DNA of 64,000 nt from Nemopilema nomurai (GCA_003864495.1 ML133432.1:1968144-2032143), one strand, 5' to 3'. Numbered from the stretch's first letter, positions 46,025 to 60,654 are shown. The notes: generated by a model not told the origin, from the sequence alone. Translations and numbers: made by a program.

Positions 46025-49000
46025 TTACTAACGGTAAACATGTTTAAAAAAGTTGTACATAATGCATTTTCCTTTCAGAAGATGTACATGTTATGTAGTT
46101 TTGGCGAAAAAAAGATTTGATTCCCTGTTGTCGGTTGGCCACTATGGGGCTCGCCCATATATGGGGTTTCCAATTCCCAATTAATGGGGCTTTTTTGTCA
46201 TATCTAACATAGAATAGAACATCTGTGCCAAATTACAGATTTATATCATATTAGTCAGGATTAGAGCGTTTCAACACCCAATTCCACTACACTATGTGAG
46301 CTGTCGTCAATTCCAGTGTTCCAATCTTTTCCTTCATTTTCCAGCATATCTCCTACCTGTACCCGAGCATTATTTGAGTAGTAGGGTTTAGTCTTCAGTA
46401 CTCGAAATCTCGAAACCTTCTGTGGAGAAAAAGTTGGTCAGAAAAGTAAAGTTGGCCACTTTTTTTCTAAACGCCACCCAACCAAAATGGTCCAGCCACA
46501 TCACTGTCAAGAGACCTTCATGAATGCCATGTTTGTCAAGAAGCAACGCCAGAAATCAAACGTTTCTTTGGCGGTTTTACCACCATCTTAAGGAAAGTAT
46601 AGCTTGCGTGACGATGGCATTTTAATGCAATACTCGCTTTACTAGGACTAGAATGCTGTCTGTCAAACTACAAACAACTTTTCATTTATTCACATCTTTT
46701 CATTTATTCACATCTTTTTGGTATTTCTCGTGTACTATGTAGCAAATTATATTGTATGTTGCATTCTGCAAACCATAATCTTCCAGAAATATTATGCAAT
46801 AATATGGACTGAAAAGACCAAAAATCTATATCGAGAACAAAACGTCTTGAGCTCAAGTTTTTTTACATTTGATTGTTTTTTGCCCTTCTACTGAAATGGA
46901 TATCATAGAGTGTTTGTGAAATACCTTTATTCAATAATTGCTGTTTATTCAATCAAATTTCCGCACACTCAGGAAAGAGAAGCGGTTAATGCTTTGAAAA
47001 AGTTGCGGTTGCTGCCTTTTCGGTATATCAGTACTGGAAGGAAAAGTGAACCCTCATTGATGGTAGGGAAAACAGGGGCGGATCTAAGCCTCCGCATAAA
47101 TTACACACGAGACAGTAAATTCTTGTCACATTATATTGAATGCATTCGAGTACCAATTCTTGCTGAAACAAACCGCCACTTCAATCACTGTTCTAAAAAG
47201 GAGTAGATCGAGCAACTGGACTGTGTTTTTTGAAGCCATGATAGCGGTCACCTTGATGTGACCACCTTTCTGTAATCACATGAGACCACAGTTCCACATT
47301 TGTTTGAACAAAGCACGACACTTGTTGGGAAATCTAGAATAACATCGAAATTTCATTATAAAGTCTTCATGTTGTGTATTTATATTTATCCGCAAACTAA
47401 TGAACCAAAATGAATAGGATACACGATTCCTAGCGTATCTGAGCTTTGTGATTTGCGAGAGGGACATTTAGCATAACAATTAACGGAGCATCTATACATT
47501 GATTCTTGTCTGGACCAAAACAGACAGATTTACGGCAGCATATTTTTTCAGTTAACAAGCTAAATATGATACGGAGCTAAAAACTAGTGAAATGACAGTG
47601 AAGTTAAAAGTAATGTATTTTCTTCCAAAAGGGTAAGGAAAGCAGGAATTTACAGATCATTCTGCGATTGGCAAAATAAACTTCACGAAAAGATGGCCAA
47701 ATCTTCTTTGTATTGTTGTTCACAAAGGAATAAGATACTTTAGCCCACACTTAGCTGAAGTCCCTTGTAGCCCCATAGTCCATGGTAGCCCTTATCAAAT
47801 GGGAAAAGCGAGAGACTTTAGTGGATAATCGTTTGGGCACGGAATTCGAATTAAGCTCAAGAATAGAAAGTTCAGAGAAATACCTCGTTTTCTATTCCAA
47901 TTACGTTTTCACTGAAACTAAATTTCTAAGTCCTGTTAAATCATTAATTAAAGATAGAGATGTTGCTTGTTAGAATTGGCTGGCTGTGATAACGACCACT
48001 CAGAGCAAATATAAATTTGTGTCTAATTAAGCATTCGTCAGTCATCCTTTTAACTGAAAGTCTCACAATACGAGAAACGAGATGGTTTTTCTGTTAGGTA
48101 ATGCAAGATGGTTTTTCAAGAAAAGTATTGAAGTCTTTTGACTTGAAGCGTAGACGTACTTGAAGCGTGGAACTTTCCTCCGACAGAATCATAATGCATA
48201 TCACAAGAATCTACTAAATGTCTCTTAACCATAATTATAAATGGAGTACAACGGATATTTATCTGACAAGAGCTTGTTGCATTGAAAAGAGTTGATAAAA
48301 GGCCAGTTGAAAGAAAGTCTAGTTTTCGCATTTTATGAAAATAATTCACAAAGCTATAGGCATATTTCAATAGAAGAGCAAATACAGGTAGCATTCTTAC
48401 ATCAGCAATGAAGCCTAGGTTGATGGTACAATAAATTTCAGTATAAATTTTACTGTTTAAAAGATAGTTCTCACTATGATTTCAAGGTGACTGCCACACT
48501 TAACGTTAATTGGAATGACTCATCGATCATCAGGTTCCCGTCGCATAGGCCATCAAGTTCTCCTCGCAGGTATTTGGCTTAACTAAAAGCATATTTCGCT
48601 ACCTTTTTATCAAGACGATGGAATGGTACATTCAGAAAATGCATTCTAGTCACAATTTTCGCCGTAAGCACTATGACACCAAGGGGATAGAATGAGTACA
48701 AAGCAACACTTCTTACTTTTTGGTTGAAACCAGGATGAGGTATGCACATTGGTAGAGGGTTGTAATTTGATTCATGTACATGGATCGTGTTTTGCTTCGT
48801 TTAATGAACAGAATTTCTCATTTCTGTCTCTTGTCTTTCGTTGGCCAATTTTCACAGGCTGTTTTCCGTTCACAACCATGTGAGGAACATTTTCTAGAAT
48901 TAAAACAAATTGGTTAGAAAAAACACTAATTGAGTTTTATCCTGATGGAAAGAAAAGATTACAGATAGACTAAGCCATCGAAAGATAGTATGAAGCTCTT

Positions 49001-50574
49001 CGTGATTCTACACATTTTCCTGCGAAAATGATACCAAATAAACTACAAATACCAGATTTTGAAACTTGAAAGTGTTGTGTGGGGACTTAAGAATTCAAAA
49101 TATAAATGATCTACAAATTGGTGACATTCATATCTTGAAAATGTAATCAAATCAGAGAATAATCGTGAAGTTTTGAAGCATTGAAAAAACCACTAGTTGC
49201 TGACTACATCAAAATTCTAGTTTCATAAATTGCTATAACATACAACCCTGTGCAATTAAATTCTTTTTGGCTAATCCTGTAAGTTACAACTTCTAAAAGC
49301 TCGATTTCCTTTTTGCAAGCTCAATATCTGCAAACTTTGCACATTGCATGCGTCCCTGTTGCCGTTCACATTTTATACTGCTCCTCGTACGCAACATCTC
49401 ATCCAGGATTGTAGAATGTCTTTTTTGCCGTGTCAAAACTGCAACATAAAGAAGTGAGAAGACAGGACTTACCTGGTACAGATAAAAAGCCTCTTTGTCT
49501 TCTTCTCCAATGGGGTCTCCCAAACCTTAGCCACAAATGCAGTCTTTCTATTTTCGTTCTTGTTGCTAGTTATTTATTTAAATATGCTGGCCACGATACC
49601 GTCTTTTCAAATGACCCAACCACATCTAAAGAGAAAAGAGGTGCAAAATGATTAGAGCTTTAATAAAAAGAAGAAGATCTTTCTAAGAATAAGTTGATTT
49701 TGCGAGACTTTTTACGGGGTCACGGTGTAGAAGGTTTCGTTTTGCCTTTCTGTGTTCACAACCAATGTGTACTAATCATTGCTTCCTTGTAATGTCACTG
49801 GCTTTCACAGCTTCAGGTTGAAACTTTCGCCATCATAACAAAACAGCATGGATCTATGTCTTTACATTTTCCGTTTCAAAAATAATGCTTTTCCTTTCAA
49901 TATCCAATGTCTTTCTTTATAAATCCAAGGAAGGAGATCTCAAGTCAAAGAAATTAAACAAAGACACGGCTAAATATACAAGAATTATAGTAAAAAAGTG
50001 CCAAAATCTTATCAGTACCTGGTTTAGGAAACAAATAGCTCTCAAACGTCTTTGCATCGACTCCCTTAGCTCCAAGCAATAAGAAAGAGTACTTTTGATT
50101 CTTTTGATTGTTCCAAAACATTGTCTGAACTGCAACCTCTTCCCACTCAACCCATTGTCTGCGAAATGACATGATTCGTGAAACTAAGCATTGAACATTG
50201 AAAGAGGAAGGTGATTAAGGATAAAAACAGCCTAAGGTACCTGAAAAGCGTTTATCAAGATCCAAATACCCTAACACAAGTGAAAAATTAAGACGCATGT
50301 GAAGAGTGAGGACAACTGAAAGCATGAGCTACTTGCAACTTTACCAATGATAGGGGCCTACAAAGAATAAAACAACAAAAATTTCTTGGCTACTTACCAC
50401 CTCTCTCAGGTTAGAAGAAGTTGTAAATCGTCCTGAAAAGCCTCAGCATCCCTTTCCAACCGTCGTCCTGAATCCCCAACTATGCTTAAATTGAAGAAAC
50501 GTAACCCTTAGCCACGGAAGACAGAGGGAGCATAAGGAAAATCAAACATATCAGTAACACTAGGTGTAGTCATT
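46025..50574. other. Gene-poor stretch of segment B
   Basis: Equivalent to 21831-26239. B has about 97 bp more at 47842-47938, absent from A. No gene recognised. Confidence 0.4.
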
Positions 50575-52610
50575 TCTAATCGTTGGTTAATTTGTAAAAA
50601 TCGCATTTCCCCATGGATCTCTCGTTCGAGATACGCCTATTCAAAGCTACTGCGTACAGAGCCAATGGGCTGAGATCATACTAGAGCGTTGAACGGGGGA
50701 CTGTGATCACAAATAACACAATAACCTAAGGCACCTGAAACGACGTTTCTCATCACCCCTATGCCCTAATTCAAGGTGATGAATGGTGATGGAACACCGT
50801 CATGCGAAACAGGTAGGAAACAAACTACTTAAATTACCATTTACAATTACTTTAATCATTACTCTAATTGTGAATAAAATATCTTTTATTTTATTTGTAG
50901 TCGTTCCAAATTATTGATTAAATTGCGAAGTTAGTCCCCGTGAATATCCCTAGACCTCGTTCGAGATACGCCTATTCAAAGCTGCTGCGTACAGAGCCAA
51001 TGGGCTATGGTCATACTAAACCGTTGAACGGGGAACTGTGATTACAAATAACACAACAACCTAAAGCACCTGAAACGACGTTTCTCATCGCCCCTATGCC
51101 CCACTTCAAGGCGATGAATGGTGATGGAACACCGTCATGCGAAACAGGTAGGAAACAAACTACCCAAGCTACTACACTATGATACATGTAGTTGCTCCAA
51201 ATTATTGGTTTATTGGTAAAAACTCTCCCACTTGGTATCGCATAACCGCCCTACGATACCTATTCAATGTTCTTCTGTACTGACCGAGGGGCCATAGTCG
51301 GTACTAAACAATGAACTGGGGATTGTGATTACAAAAACACAACAACCTAAGGCACCTGAAACGACGTTTCTCATCGCCTCTATGCCCCACTTCAAGGCGA
51401 TGAATGGTGATGGAACACCGTCATGCGAAACAGGTAGGAAACAAACTACCCAAGTTACTACTGACCACTATGATACATGTAGTTGCTCCAAATTATTGGT
51501 TTATTGGTAAAAACTCTCCCACTTGGTATCGCATAACCGTCCCACGATACCTATTCAATGTTCTTCTGTACTGACCGAGGGGCCATAGTCGGTACTAAAC
51601 AATGAACTGGGGATTGTGATTACAAAAACACAACAACCTAAGGCACCTGAAACGACGTTTCTCATCGCCCCTATGCCCCACTTCAAGGCGATGAATGGTG
51701 ATGGAACACCGTCATGCGAAACAGGTAGGAAACAAACTACCCAAGCTACTACACTATGATACATGTAGTTGCTCCAAATTATTGGTTTATTGGTAAAAAC
51801 TCTCCCACTTGGTATCGCATAACCGCCCTACGATACCTATTCAATGTTCTTCTGTACTGACCGAGGGGCCATAGTCGGTACTAAACAATGAACTGGGGAT
51901 TGTGATTACAAAAACACAACAACCTAAGGCACCTGAAACGACGTTTCTCATCGCCTCTATGCCCCACTTCAAGGCGATGAATGGTGATGGAACACCGTCA
52001 TGCGAAACAGGTAGGAAACAAACTACCCAAGTTACTACTGATCACTATGATACATGTAGTTGCTCCAAATTATTGGTTTATTGGTAAAAACTCTCCCACT
52101 TGGTATCGCATAACCGTCCCACGATACCTATTCAATGTTCTTCTGTACTGACCGAGGGGCCATAGTCGGTACTAAACAATGAACTGGGGATTGTGATTAC
52201 AAAAACACAACAACCTAAGGCACCTGAAACGACGTTTCTCATCGCCCCTATGCCCCACTTCAAGGCGATGAATGGTGATGGAACACCGTCATGCGAAACA
52301 GGTAGGAAACAAACTACCCAAGCTACTACACTATGATACATGTAGTTGCTCCAAATTATTGGTTTATTGGTAAAAACTCTCCCACTTGGTATCGCATAAC
52401 CGCCCTACGATACCTATTCAATGTTCTTCTGTACTGACCGAGGGGCCATAGTCGGTACTAAACAATGAACTGGGATTGTGATTACAAAAACACAACAACC
52501 TAAGGCACCTGAAACGACGTTTCTCATCGCCCCTATGCCCCACTTCAAGGCGATGAATGGTGATGGAACACCGTCATGCGAAACAGGTAGGAAACAAACT
52601 ACCCATGTTA
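50575..52610. repeat. Tandem array of structured units (copy B)
   Basis: Unit starts (CCTAAGGCACCTGAAACGAC) at about 50725, 51060, 51346, 51636, 51922, 52213 and 52499. Unlike A, spacing alternates between about 290 and 286 bp, because units ending TTACTACTGACCACTATG alternate with units ending GCTACTACACTATG. This makes a 577-bp higher-order repeat. The hairpins described for A are kept. Confidence 0.9.
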
Positions 52611-53277
52611 ATACTCATAATAAGCAAAACAACAATATAAAAAAATCAAAGCGCGCTAGTGAGCCAAACCACTCACTGCTTTTTTCCTGATGAAAATTTT
52701 TCCAAAATTATCCATTTCCGTCCCTTGGAGTCCATCCTCATCATCCGCCAACTGAACTAAAGACGGAAAAACAGGATGATTAAGTTCAATAAGTGAGATG
52801 TTATAAAGGTGAAATATTTTCTGTATACTTATTTCCGATATACTTGTTAATGTACATCTTTAGACCTGTCGAGTTGACTATTTACTGTGTACAGATACGA
52901 CGGGCAATTGTCGGTATTTATCACTGAACAGTGAACCATAATTACAAACAGGACAAGAACTTAGGCAGCCTGAAACTGTGCTAATCATCGCCCTTTTCCC
53001 TTCGGAACAATGAATCGTGTGATATTACTGGCCCTGCTAAATCATTTGTAAATAACGAAGCCTTTCTTCCAGTTTTGCAATTGTCTTTTGATTAGATGAG
53101 TACTAGGGGCTTTCCCGAGTGTTTTTTGAAAGCAGGCTTTTAAATTTCGTTCTTGTTCGTTTATCTACTTGTCTTTCTTTTGTCCTTGCCCTTGATCGCC
53201 CAAATCAATTTTGTTTGATTTGTTACATTTTGTTGGTAACACTCACGTTCTTTGGGGAGAACTGTTGCCTACATTTG

Positions 53278-53375
53278 TGTTGGTAGTACTTGTCTTTCTT
53301 TTGTCCCTTGTTGGTAGTGCTTGTCTGTCTTGTCTTTTGTCCCTGTACGTGTTGGTAGTACTTGTCTTTCTAACG
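53278..53375. repeat. Short tandem repeat replacing the copia 5' LTR in B
   Basis: Three copies of TTGGTAGTACTTGTCTTTC (with variants), partly extended by TTTTGTCCC. In A the equivalent interval (about 28995-29583) holds the 5' LTR. Confidence 0.85.
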
Positions 53376-53796
53376 GATTATCAGAGTTGGATTTAGGGTA
53401 AGAAAGTTTCAAAATGGCGGCAGCTTTAAAACACCGCCGGTGTTCGATATTGATAATAAACTTACAGTAGATGGACTGAAGAGAAAAATGCCTGGCAGGA
53501 GCTAACAGATCTTACAGAGAATAAACAAGGCTTGGCAGTTGCATTATATTTGCCTGAGAATGATGGAAGTGGGATAAGAGATAAAGTGTTTAGTGTTGTG
53601 ACGATTGATGATTTGAAAGGCGCAGACGGCAATACGAAACTAATCACTTACATGGATCAAATATTTAAGAAGGATGAATTATCTGATGCATATGAAACAT
53701 TCTTTGACTTTGACCGATTCGGCCGAAAGGCTGACATGTTGATGGATGTTTATGTAATGGATTTTGAAAAGCTTAGAATAGAACAAACAAATTCAA

Positions 53797-54306
53797 ATGG
53801 AGATTCCTGAAGCAGTTCGTGCATTCAGGCTTCTAGAGGGAGCAGAATTAGACCAGAAAGCCAGTCAGTTGGTTCTTACAGGAGTGGATTATAAACAGAC
53901 AGCCGATTTATTAAAACAGATGGGCAGTGCTTTAAGGTTTTTTGGAAAACAATCTCTGGCCAAGGAGACCATATCTCATAGTGCTATTAAGGTTGAGCCG
54001 GCATATTTTACTGAAAGTTATCAAGAAACAGATCAAAACCAGGAAGACTTATTCACAAAAGGTTACTCACAAAGTGGCTTTAATTGGGCAAGGAAGCGGA
54101 GCTTTCATCCTCAGAATATACAGCAAAGTGCCTATAGTCGAAGTACTGGCATTCCAGGTAAAGGAAAGGGGAGGTCGGCTGCTGGCTATGATGAATTAAG
54201 GACCAAGCGGGTTAACCCCATTGGACCAGATGGATATCCTCTACGATGTAGGAGTTGTCGGTTAATAAGACACTTAAAGAAGGACTGTCAAATTCATATA
54301 AACTAA
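53797..54306 (+). pseudogene. copia gag C-terminal part with zinc knuckle (copy B)
   Basis: 169 codons: MEIPEAVRAFRLLEGAELDQ, a glutamine-rich middle, basic linker GKGKGRSAAGYDELRTKR, and CRSCRLIRHLKKDC, a CX2CX4HX4C knuckle that binds the element RNA in known gag proteins. It overlaps the preceding gag frame in another phase, so a frameshift separates the two halves. Confidence 0.75.
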
Positions 54307-54526
54307 AGCGAGAAAAGCAGCTTTTGAGGAGGCAGTTTTGTTTACTTGAAATCAAGTCACAGAAATGCAAGTTTTAGTGGCAGAGTGCATGTATTCGGCA
54401 GTTCTTGGTAGTGCATGTAGTTCTACTGTTGCGGGTGAAGAATGGCTATTTGGACTCACTGAGTGATGATAAAGTGTCACAGGTTGCCCAGCAGAACAGC
54501 AATAGAACTTTCAGATTTGGAGGTGG

Positions 54527-55000
54527 GTGTTAGTTACAGTCCAAAGGACAATTCCATGTTCTTTAGCAGTTGTCAATTTTAAAATTGTGACAGATGTTGT
54601 TGAGAGTGACATTTCATTACTCTTGAGTGAGGATTCAATAAAAGCTGCTAAAGTAGAACTAGATCTAGAAAATGACAGTGCAACAATTTTTGGACATGAA
54701 GTTGATCTACAGTGCATAAGCTCAAGACATTACTGTGTTCCTCTACATCAGCATGAGTTACCAGTTGAATCCTGCCTTCAAGTCCAATCAAACCACACTG
54801 ATGAAAGAAAAGTGCAATTGGCTCTTGTGGAAAAGCTTCATAAGCAGTTTGCTCACCGCATATCACAAAGACTGAAATCTTTAATGAAAGATGCAGGCAT
54901 TAATGAAGCAGGCACTTTGGATCTAGTTGATGATGTATCAGATCAATGCGAAATTTGTCAGCGTTACAAGAAGAAACGCAAGACTTCGGAATGTGCATAA
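54527..55000 (+). pseudogene. copia pre-integrase region (copy B, open frame)
   Basis: 157 codons without a stop, including VTDVVESDISLLLSEDSIKA, LENDSATIFGHEVDL, HYCVPL, and the zinc motif H..H...C..C (LHKQFAHRISQRL and CEICQRYKKK). Ends at a stop exactly where integrase is lost. Confidence 0.75.
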
Positions 55001-55819
55001 AGAGAATCCTCATCTTCAAACAGTAACAACAACTTTAGACAGATTAGGTTTTTGTGCAGTTACATAAGTTATTGCTATGGTAACTCACCTTTCTAATATC
55101 CCGGATCGAGCAAATGAAGTATGGCACGTCGCGGCGCTGACTTTCTATGTACATGCAATCTACAAAGGAAAACATAACATCAAGACCTACAATATTTACA
55201 GGTTTTATAAACATGAATAGAACCCGGACCCAGCACCTTTTAATCTCCCGTAATCTACATAGCACGCTTCGCAAACCACTTTCGGAAGGTGACACGGGGA
55301 ATGCGGACGCGCTCAGGAGGAGCGTATATACTGAAACATATCTCAGGCCAACATGTTACTTCAATAACGTTTAACAATACCAAATTTACTTATCTTTAAC
55401 TTTTTAACCAACTAAGAGGACGCTCATCCAATTTCGTTGGACTCAGATACGATATTGCGATCCTAGCCGAATTAGTTTTCCTCATCCATCCATTGATGTA
55501 TGGCATGAAAGCACAGTTATAAGCAGATATGGAAAAGCATCTGAAAGGAACTGGGCATACTTGAACAAACTGGATTTTGGGGAAGAGCAGCCAAGAAGGG
55601 GTTTATTTTGATAAAGATGTCGAAGAGTGGGAGTCACTGGAAGTTGTAAATAACAATTCTGTGTCAGATAAAGTGGAGGAAGCTAAACATATTAAATGCA
55701 AAATTTGTGTAAATTCAAAGTCTTTGATGAAGTTGAAGATGCAGGACAGACAAGAATGAGCACACCCTGGGTAATGATGGGTAATTGATGGGTAACAGAA
55801 AAGGTGATTGATGGGTAAA

Positions 55820-56118
55820 AATTTGTTAAAGCTAGGTTAGTTGCAAGAGGATTGGAACAGAATTCAGAGTTGAGGTCAGATTTACCAACTGCCAGCAAAA
55901 TATCACTTCACATATTCTTAGCCATAACATCAACAATGGGTTGGAAAGCCAAAGCAATAGACATAAAAGCTGCCTTTTTGCAAGGAGAAGAAATCAATCG
56001 TTCAGTAGATAGGTCTCAACATGTGGATTGTTTAGACATTGCTCTCTACCTTGCATCTATTATCAAAGAAGTCTCAAATGCCTTCCAATTTGTTATATTT
56101 ATGTTTGCGGTGGCCTAA
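55820..56118 (+). pseudogene. copia reverse transcriptase fragment (copy B)
   Basis: Same fragment as 31760-32320 in A: VKARLVARGLEQ, TASKISLHIFLAITSTMGWK and IDIKAAFLQGEE, then loss of similarity after the motif A region. No YVDD. Confidence 0.8.
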
Positions 56119-56710
56119 TAGGCAGATTGTAGACAACTCCAAAAACGGCGTGCTTCGAACGTAACGTTATATAACTCTACCAACATAACAATATATAAGG
56201 CCTGGGTCCTAGCGTCCTTTCGCTGAACAAAACATTACACAAGTTACTTTATGAAAATCTATTATAAACAAAGCTTGTTGCTGAAAAACGTCTACGTATT
56301 GATATAGCATCAGTCAAGCAAAAGATAGATAGAAAAGAGGTAAATTCCATTAACTGGATAACTGTAGATAAACAATTAGCTGATAGTCTTACAAAGCGCG
56401 GGTCATCAGTAAAAATTTTGTGGACGTTATCGAAAATGGACACTTCAGCGAATTTTTTTGATTAGTCATTTTTTAGACTTTAAGTCCTAAAACCTTTGGT
56501 TCACTATAGTAGTTGCAATAATTGCTTACTGTTTTGTTCACTCACAACCTATACTCATATTTGGTTTAAAAGGAGGAGTCTGTTAACTTATCACATTTCA
56601 TGTTTGTAGTCTCATATTGAATAGGGTTTGGCTCGTATTGTTTCATTATGGCGTCATCTTTCACACAGCATATACATTTAAAAGCAGCTGATACGCTGTT
56701 CAATTTAATG

Positions 56711-59700
56711 AACAACCTTTGATGCCAATTTGTGTCTATGTGTACTGGTCTTCCATTTCGGTCTTTCCTACAAACAACTATTCGGTTACAAGCAAATCAT
56801 GCATTGTAATACTTGTTATTCTTCATTTACATTTTGTCTACTCCCGCTTTCCAGCTGGAGGGAAAATCAAAATATTTATCGATTGACAGTCCAAATTTTC
56901 TTGGTATTTCATTACAAACTGCCTCATTATTCATCATTAAATGATTCTTTTCTTTGTTGTCATTTCTAGTCTTTTCTGAAAGGGAAGTTGGTTATGTTGA
57001 AAATTCTGCTAGATATGCTAGCCTTGCTAATCTGGGCATAAGATTGATTTGTCTCACTATTTCATTGGCTAAATAAGGAAATTTTTCAACACCCTGTCCC
57101 TCACATTGCAAATATCTTGACGTGAAAGAGGCACCAAACATTTCAACTTTGTGACTGTATTTTTTGTTATTCACCAACTAGTATGTGTTTTGTTGGTTGG
57201 TACATTTTGGCCTTACTGTAACTGGATGCCCCTGTAACAGAAACTTCACTCTTCAATCATATTCTTTTATGTATGATTCTTCAAATTAGGTGCCAGTTAC
57301 ACATACAATCATTTGAACCCTGTAAGGCCCCTTGCTTATGTCCACTTAACTAAGTATATCTAAATAAAATTGTAAACTATCCAAGATTCAAACACTTTTG
57401 ATGTCAGATACTAGAGGAAAAACATTGATGAAATATAATTCAATGGTATTTGTCAAATTTGATTTAAACTCTTGATTTAACTTGATTCAAATTTGATTTG
57501 AACAATTAAGCTACAACTAATCAATTTAAGACCAATTAAGATATTACTGATTATCACAGTTTCCACACATACAAAGTTTTAATGCAGATGTCCATCTTAA
57601 TTGATATTTGCATGTTTTTGAATAAAATACATTTAAACTGCAAAATGGGACGTAAACCAATTTGTACAGGATAATGTCTACATTAAGTGACCTTTCAATG
57701 CTTATAGATCAAAAAATTTTAAAGCTTGTTCCATTAAACTGACCTGCTACTGATTTTAGGTAAGTATTCGTCAAGGACCCTACTACCAAACTCAGTAAAT
57801 TCAGGATTCAACAGATAAATTACTTCAAAAAGTGCCACTGCATGATCTTTTGGTGTCTGTAACATGGCAAAGATATGCTGTGTCATTTTGACAGTCTATG
57901 TAAGCACTGTCCAAAATATCAATTTTTAGTGTTTCCAAAATTAAAGATGAAACCTAGCACGACCTTAAAAAAGAAGGGTATGCTGAATAAAATTCACAGT
58001 TGAATCTAGATCAGTGGACATTGAGTTGATGTTTAGACCACAAAATGGAAGAAAAAGACCACTAATCTTCAATGAGCAATCATGCAAGAGACCTCTAACA
58101 GTTTACTTCTTGAAGGAGGAACTACAGGAGAGCTTTTTCACTCAAGAAAGAAAACTTATGTCATCTTGCATCAAAAGTTTGAATTATCATAACTGCATTG
58201 TAAAGAAAGAATTCTACAAAGAAACCTATGAGAACAACAAACAACAAGGGATTTTTTGCAGATGTGAGCACAGTTTTAATTATTAGTTGCTTTCAAAAAA
58301 GGAGAGCACCCCTTTGCCCTGATCCTTTTCTCCAAAATCAGTATTCTCCGCAAAAAATGTACAAAAACATAACAGTATTTGAAAATCAAACTTGTCTATA
58401 CCTCCATAACCTTAGTGTATCTCCACTAAATTAGAAAGATGCAAACACCGATAACTTTCATTTAAAATTTGCATGGACCACATTTCATATAGGCAATATG
58501 GACAGTGGAAGTAGTTTTTGATTTAAACATGATGTCTTTTAACTGAAAGGCCAACGCCTTCCTTTCAAAGATGTCCAATTGCATTGAATGCAAGTATTTA
58601 TCTTTTTGACACTTTTTACATTCGGGCAGCATTACTAAACATATCCAAGGTCAACGTGATTTCTCGCGAATAAGCAACTGGTGAGGCTACTCCATTCCCT
58701 TCCTCAACAAAATGGCGGGAAGCTTTCGAAAAAGACTGGATCGAGCATCCTATTGTTTTCTCGCCTTTGACAAACTGCGGCCAGCCAATAAAATGGCGGG
58801 ACCACTTTGTTATTGTATTTTGACGGGAAAATTCAAGCATTTCGTAGCGGAGAACACAACACGAAGGTACTTGAGGAATGGCGGGCAGTCATGTGAAACT
58901 TAGATTAGATCACAAATCAAGATATTTTGAATTTGCAATTTGTTCAAATACTCATCTACAAACGTCATGCCAACTCATATTAGTTGGAAATTAGTTGCCA
59001 ATTTCATGAAAGAAGCTCATAAAAGAAAAGTGAAGTCACACAGAAAACGTGAAGCCACATGAAGAAAAGTGATGTGTTATGAGCCGCAAAAATATCAATT
59101 TTTCCCAGACAACGTCATTTGGACGTTTTAGTTTAGAATTCTATCAGAATGTTAGAAAAAATCAAGAATGTTACCTAAATAATTCCCAAAAAATCCTAGA
59201 AAGGTTTTTCACCTTTACCTTCAAAATATTTCGATACAGAATTCAATAGTAAAATGAATAATATTCAAAAGTGCTACTTACTAAAACCAGTTGCTGAAAT
59301 ATTTTAATATTTGCAGAGCGAAGTGAGTGTTTAGGCCACATAACAGTTGGCTTCCCGCCGTAACAGCTGTACTAACCCTATATTCAAATCTGATTTCACT
59401 GCTAATAACGGTACTGAGAGCAAAATTAACTGTAAAAAGTGGCAAACACACTTACTCGAAACCATGTTATTCTTCGAATTCCATCTTGCTCTGCATCCTA
59501 GAGAATTATCATCCAAATGATGCAGAGATGCAGGCGTGGACGAAGACATCCTCAACGGACACACTGAAATGGCCTCTCTTTGAATCTGAGGTATAAAAAG
59601 GCGCGAAACTGAACCGAAGAGTGCACGTGTTACTTTTGCATTAAATGGGATTGCTTATCAAAATCACCAGAATTGCATTAGAATCATCTGGAAACAGAAT

Positions 59701-60558
59701 TAACGGCCATAGTACAATTTGACAACAGGGACCGCGATGTAACATGCAATAAGCAACAAGTGGCGATTCTAGCCTAGGAAACTGGGTAAGAGGCGTTTCA
59801 CAACGATGAAAGGTAGAGCGAGCGGCAAATAAAACGAACTCTTACGTAATCACGTTCTATGAATAAAATCAACTAAAAACTCCGATTAAATCTATACTTA
59901 CAATATTTATAGCTAAATGTCATGTGATTATTCATCAACAACGCATACGTGACATTTGACAGGAGAGTGAGCCTGTTTCAACTGCAGGGGAAGGGGGTCG
60001 ATAACTGAAATCCTTGAATAGTATTTTACGGAAACAATATATTTATTAAATAACGCCTTACTTTAAGGCGGGTGCCAAAATGTTTTTCAAAATTTATTAT
60101 TATTTTGTACGATTAGAATAATAAATTCTGACTTTAACTCCACATAAACAGGTCCTGTATTCACGTTCTACGAACATTGTGTCAAATCAATTGCATAAAA
60201 GCAGTACTTTACATAACTTGAGGTATCAAGTTTCGGAGACGGAGCTACGAGGTTGAACATGGGAGGGCTAAGATTCAAGTTTAATGACATCAGAGGATCC
60301 ATCATTGTTGGGTCCAACGCCAAAATTATCTTTCTGATATAGCCTTCTAGAGTGGCTAAAGATGCATCTCCAGAACTAAACCTACAGTTCGTCGATTATC
60401 ATTGACTATCAATTTGCAGAAAGAAATTCGGAGGGGGGAGTCAAGCTAACTTTTGGTGATGGACGTTGGGAAAAGGAAAAAAGTTGCCCGTTGGCTCAAA
60501 TTAATCATCTCAATCATGTTGAATTGACTGTGAGAATTTTACTTCCTGAACATAAATG
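56711..60558. other. Gene-poor stretch of segment B
   Basis: Equivalent to 32911-36813; short frames only, often shifted relative to A by one-base indels, which argues against coding. Confidence 0.4.
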
Positions 60559-60654
60559 CAGGGGCGTGAATTTTGCCCTATTCCCATGGAAATCCAATGT
60601 CTTTATGCCCCATTTCTACCACGAAACCCTGAAAATACCCTAGTTGCGCCCCTG
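60559..60654. mobile_element. hAT-type MITE (copy B)
   Basis: Copy of 36814-36909; CAGGGGCGTGAATTTTGCCC at left, TTGCGCCCCTG at right. Confidence 0.6.

Larger units (their letters stand above)
53380..56710 (+). mobile_element. Ty1/copia retrotransposon without 5' LTR (copy B)
   Basis: Starts at the primer-binding site (TTATCAGAGTTGG) directly after the tandem repeat. Gag frames 53532-53810 and 53797-54306 (zinc knuckle intact), protease 54366-54463 (Gly in place of catalytic Asp), pre-integrase region open over 54527-55000, RT fragment 55820-56118, RNase H end 56280-56460, polypurine tract and 3' LTR from 56581. Fewer frameshifts than A, but equally lacking integrase and the RT YVDD box. Confidence 0.85.
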
